A stretch of DNA of 64,000 nucleotides. It comes from Siniperca chuatsi. Its lineage: Eukaryota > Chordata > Actinopteri > Centrarchiformes > Sinipercidae. Shown here piece after piece: positions 61,501 through 64,000 of the stretch (within the stretch, counting starts at the first letter, position 1; the number at the start of each line of letters is the position of its first letter). A program made the position numbers and the translations under genes. The notes beneath the pieces are model-generated. The model did not search any database and was not told the origin of the DNA. It saw nothing but the letters and a program-made list of their open reading frames with translations. The DNA lies in NCBI RefSeq assembly GCF_020085105.1, contig NC_058062.1, positions 9,459,445 to 9,523,444 of the forward strand, written 5' to 3'.

Positions 61501-64000
61501 GTTCTTCTTCTGTCACATTTTAAGCTTGGACCAGCCCTCGTTCCAAAATGCTGCTAGTTGGAAATAATGCTGCAAATGGTTTTTAGAGCTCTGACTGCAT
61601 TTTTCAGGAATCAGACAGGAACATCATACATATTTCAGAGACAATGACAAGTAGATTGAATACAAGCTTTCTGGCTACTGCTGTGGCTTTGGATGGGATC
61701 GGCAGCACTTTGCAACCTCTCTTTAGGTTATACAGTGTGAATTATGAACTGTATGGGTGGAATGGGAACAACCTCATACTGTCTGTTCTAGCAGCAGGCT
61801 TAATCAGTGTGGTCATGTTGTGGTTTCCTGATTTCTGGTTATTCTCAGCGTTCGCTCTAGAGTGATCTTGGAGCAGGTACACATGAAGATGTTGTGGTTT
61901 TGGAGACCTCCTCCTCCTCTTTCTTCTTCTCTCTTGGAAGCCTTTGTTATCCAGTCAGCTTTCTTTGTGCAGCTGGAAAACTCAACAGCATTACTTCAAC
62001 ATCCCATCTCCCAGATCCAGAAGTAAGACAGTTTTCTTGGATTTTGAGTTGCCCCATGCAGCCAGTGAGAGCCATTCGTTTTGTTTGGAACTGAACGTTA
62101 ACTTGGTCTCTCCTCCTAATGAGCTCTTTCAGATTTTCTAATGACTGACATACTTTAAAAATAAGGCAAAATAGCTGTGATGGCCTGTTTTGTTAGAAAG
62201 AGCTATTAAGATTGTTTATCCTGTATGGGCCTCAGCTTCAGTCTTTCCAGGCTTAAAGACATGATAGATGGAATTAATCTCCAGCCAAACACAAGCCGGG
62301 TCATGAAAGAGGCCAGACTGCTCCATTGCAACAGACAGATTGAGTGGAAGTGGATTCTGTTTACTACTAATATGACAACTGCTCAAACATGTCCATTTCA
62401 GATGAGCCTTGTCTTGGTCAAAGTCAAGTGGCTGTTGTCACATACTGAAAAACTACACCACAGCAATACTCACTGACCTGTTTGTTATTTTTGCAAAATA
62501 TTCCTTGGCAAGCCACTCTACTGAAACCTTGCATAGGCCTCGGTAAAGCTGCATAAAAAGCCAAGCTGTGTACTGTGGGGCCTTCTCTTTTTAAATGTTT
62601 TTACTCGTGCCAAGAAGTAAAACAGACATAGCATCCCTCTAAAACTCTGTAACATTAAATATCCTTGGGTCTCTTTCCATGCATACAATAACTGGTCTTT
62701 AAATGCAGGTTGTAACTGTATTGGCCCTGCGCAAATAATTTTTATAGTTTAAGATATGCTGTCCTCAAGCCAGAGAGGCCAATTGATGTTGACATCAAGA
62801 GTTTTTCAAGAAATAAATTTGGTCTTCAAAGCAAGAAATTCTTAAATTGTATAAAATACTGAGGAACAACTGTGGACTGTGTGGACACAACAATGTTCCC
62901 TCTCCAAGCAACCATGTTTTTCTCCAACAACAGAGCTGTGTTTAATGGATCTGTGTTTGCCAGAGGAGACTGGAGTTGTTTTCCTATGCTGGACCATGAG
63001 GAGAGATGGAGGGCCTCCATCAATTCATCATCTCATCAGTGGGTACTAGGCAGAGACAAGTGCTTTGTTGCCAGCGCCTTCCCTCCTCTCCTTCGCTGTG
63101 TGTTAGATTTTTTTTGCATGCTGTCCCGTGACAATCTGTGATGCTCAGTGCACTGAAGATCACTGCAACAGTGGAACAAACATGAGTGTCACAGTCACAG
63201 CAATCCTCCACACTATCAGTGCACAATTGCATTGATGTTGTCAGGTCTCGTGTTCATTGGCACACCATGCAACAAATAATCACAAGCTCTCTCACGGCAA
63301 CCTCACAGTTTCCCAAAGAAGCAGAACATGAGAAGGGGTAGAGTTCAAGGTATAGCAACAGAGCAGACTAGGAGCAGGGAGCCAGGACAAAAGAGACCTA
63401 AAAGAAGGTTCAAAGCCATTCATTAGGGGAGACCTAATTGTAAAGACAAGAACATTGGAAGGTGTGATATGGGCAGAGTGGCTGAAACTTGATAAAGCAT
63501 TCAGACCGGAGGTTTCCAAGCCAGCCAGACCTGATCTAACTTATTACTGCATCACAACAGCCAGTGCACACGTGTTCTGCATCTGTATTAAGGTTGCTTA
63601 CAAACTCACAACTGAGCATGTGTGATTTAGTGCTATTCCATGTAAAACTTAAATTCTGAGAATAGTTCACTTTTTCATGCTGAGCAAATCTCAGTGCACA
63701 TTTCTACATGCATACTGTAGAAATACATAAATGTGTCTTCAAGGGATAATGATAACGATTTTTTTTAAAATTATCAGTAAAACCAAATAAAAAATCACAT
63801 ACATTTTTGCACTGACAAGAGGAAACATAAACTGTTCTGAGAAAGTAGTTTCTTGGAACAGAGCTCCAGAGGTTCCTGAATTGAGAGCTGATTGCACAGT
63901 ATGTGCTGTAATGAAGTCTTTAATAGGGGGCTATAGGAACATGTCTGCACCAGATGTGTGCTGAATAAATCTTTCTTGATGTGCATTTAATCACCTCTTT
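58510..64000. other. Probable first intron or intergenic DNA to the window end
   Basis: No supported exon on either strand. It contains a 13-bp G-run at 58993-59005. The longest open frame (151 codons, minus, 61251-60796) has no recognisable domain, no useful splice signals and an amino-acid make-up typical of chance. Confidence 0.4.

Noticed and set aside
61644-61865. 73-codon plus-strand frame with a hydrophobic end
   Set aside because: No supporting splice sites or family resemblance; probably chance.
1-64000. CRISPR arrays, bacterial operons, prophage or plasmid features
   Set aside because: The sequence is clearly vertebrate nuclear DNA with spliced genes and LINEs; no regularly spaced direct repeats of CRISPR type are present.

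Overview
The window is vertebrate nuclear DNA, almost certainly from a teleost fish. It has split genes with GT-AG introns, compact Ig-domain exons joined in phase 1, many decayed LINE fragments with fish-type reverse transcriptase motifs, and long AT-rich gene-poor stretches. All gene models below were spliced by hand from reading frames, splice sites and phase. No database search was possible.

Left part (1-9.3 kb), minus strand: a complete eight-exon cdc37 gene (376 aa Hsp90-kinase co-chaperone); a two-coding-exon cmc4 gene (64 aa, twin CX9C mitochondrial protein); then the first of four ICAM-like (intercellular adhesion molecule) genes. In humans CDC37 lies next to TYK2 and an ICAM cluster on 19p13.2, with PDE4A divergent on the other side, so the neighbourhood fits that conserved block.

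Middle part (7.5-34.9 kb), minus strand: a cluster of four ICAM-like genes, here called A (7561-9229), B (12195-15196), C (20196-23854) and D (30398-34883). Each starts with a short signal-peptide exon, then an ICAM-type D1 with a DWxI-P-C motif, an ICAM-type D2, and further Ig domains. B and C end in transmembrane exons. A runs into a stop two codons after its last Ig domain. D has five Ig domains and no convincing membrane exon nearby. D1 of A, B and D keeps a GWE motif where mammalian ICAM-1 has its integrin-binding glutamate; C has glutamine there. Possible NF-kB or IRF-type sites lie just upstream of A, B and D.

Between C and D is a large inverted repeat (about 25.08-26.82 kb and 27.92-29.26 kb, roughly 1.3-1.7 kb arms, 1.1 kb spacer). 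Next to it is one isolated, intact-looking TYK2 kinase-domain exon on the plus strand (29760-29949) with no recognisable neighbouring exons.

Right part (35-64 kb) is gene-poor. It holds a LINE nested in an older repeat (38.6-40.3 kb), simple repeats, and a likely first exon on the plus strand near 58.2-58.5 kb with a TATA-like box, two tiny upstream ORFs and a strong donor. By position this could be the 5' end of a long gene such as pde4a, but no coding sequence in the window proves it.
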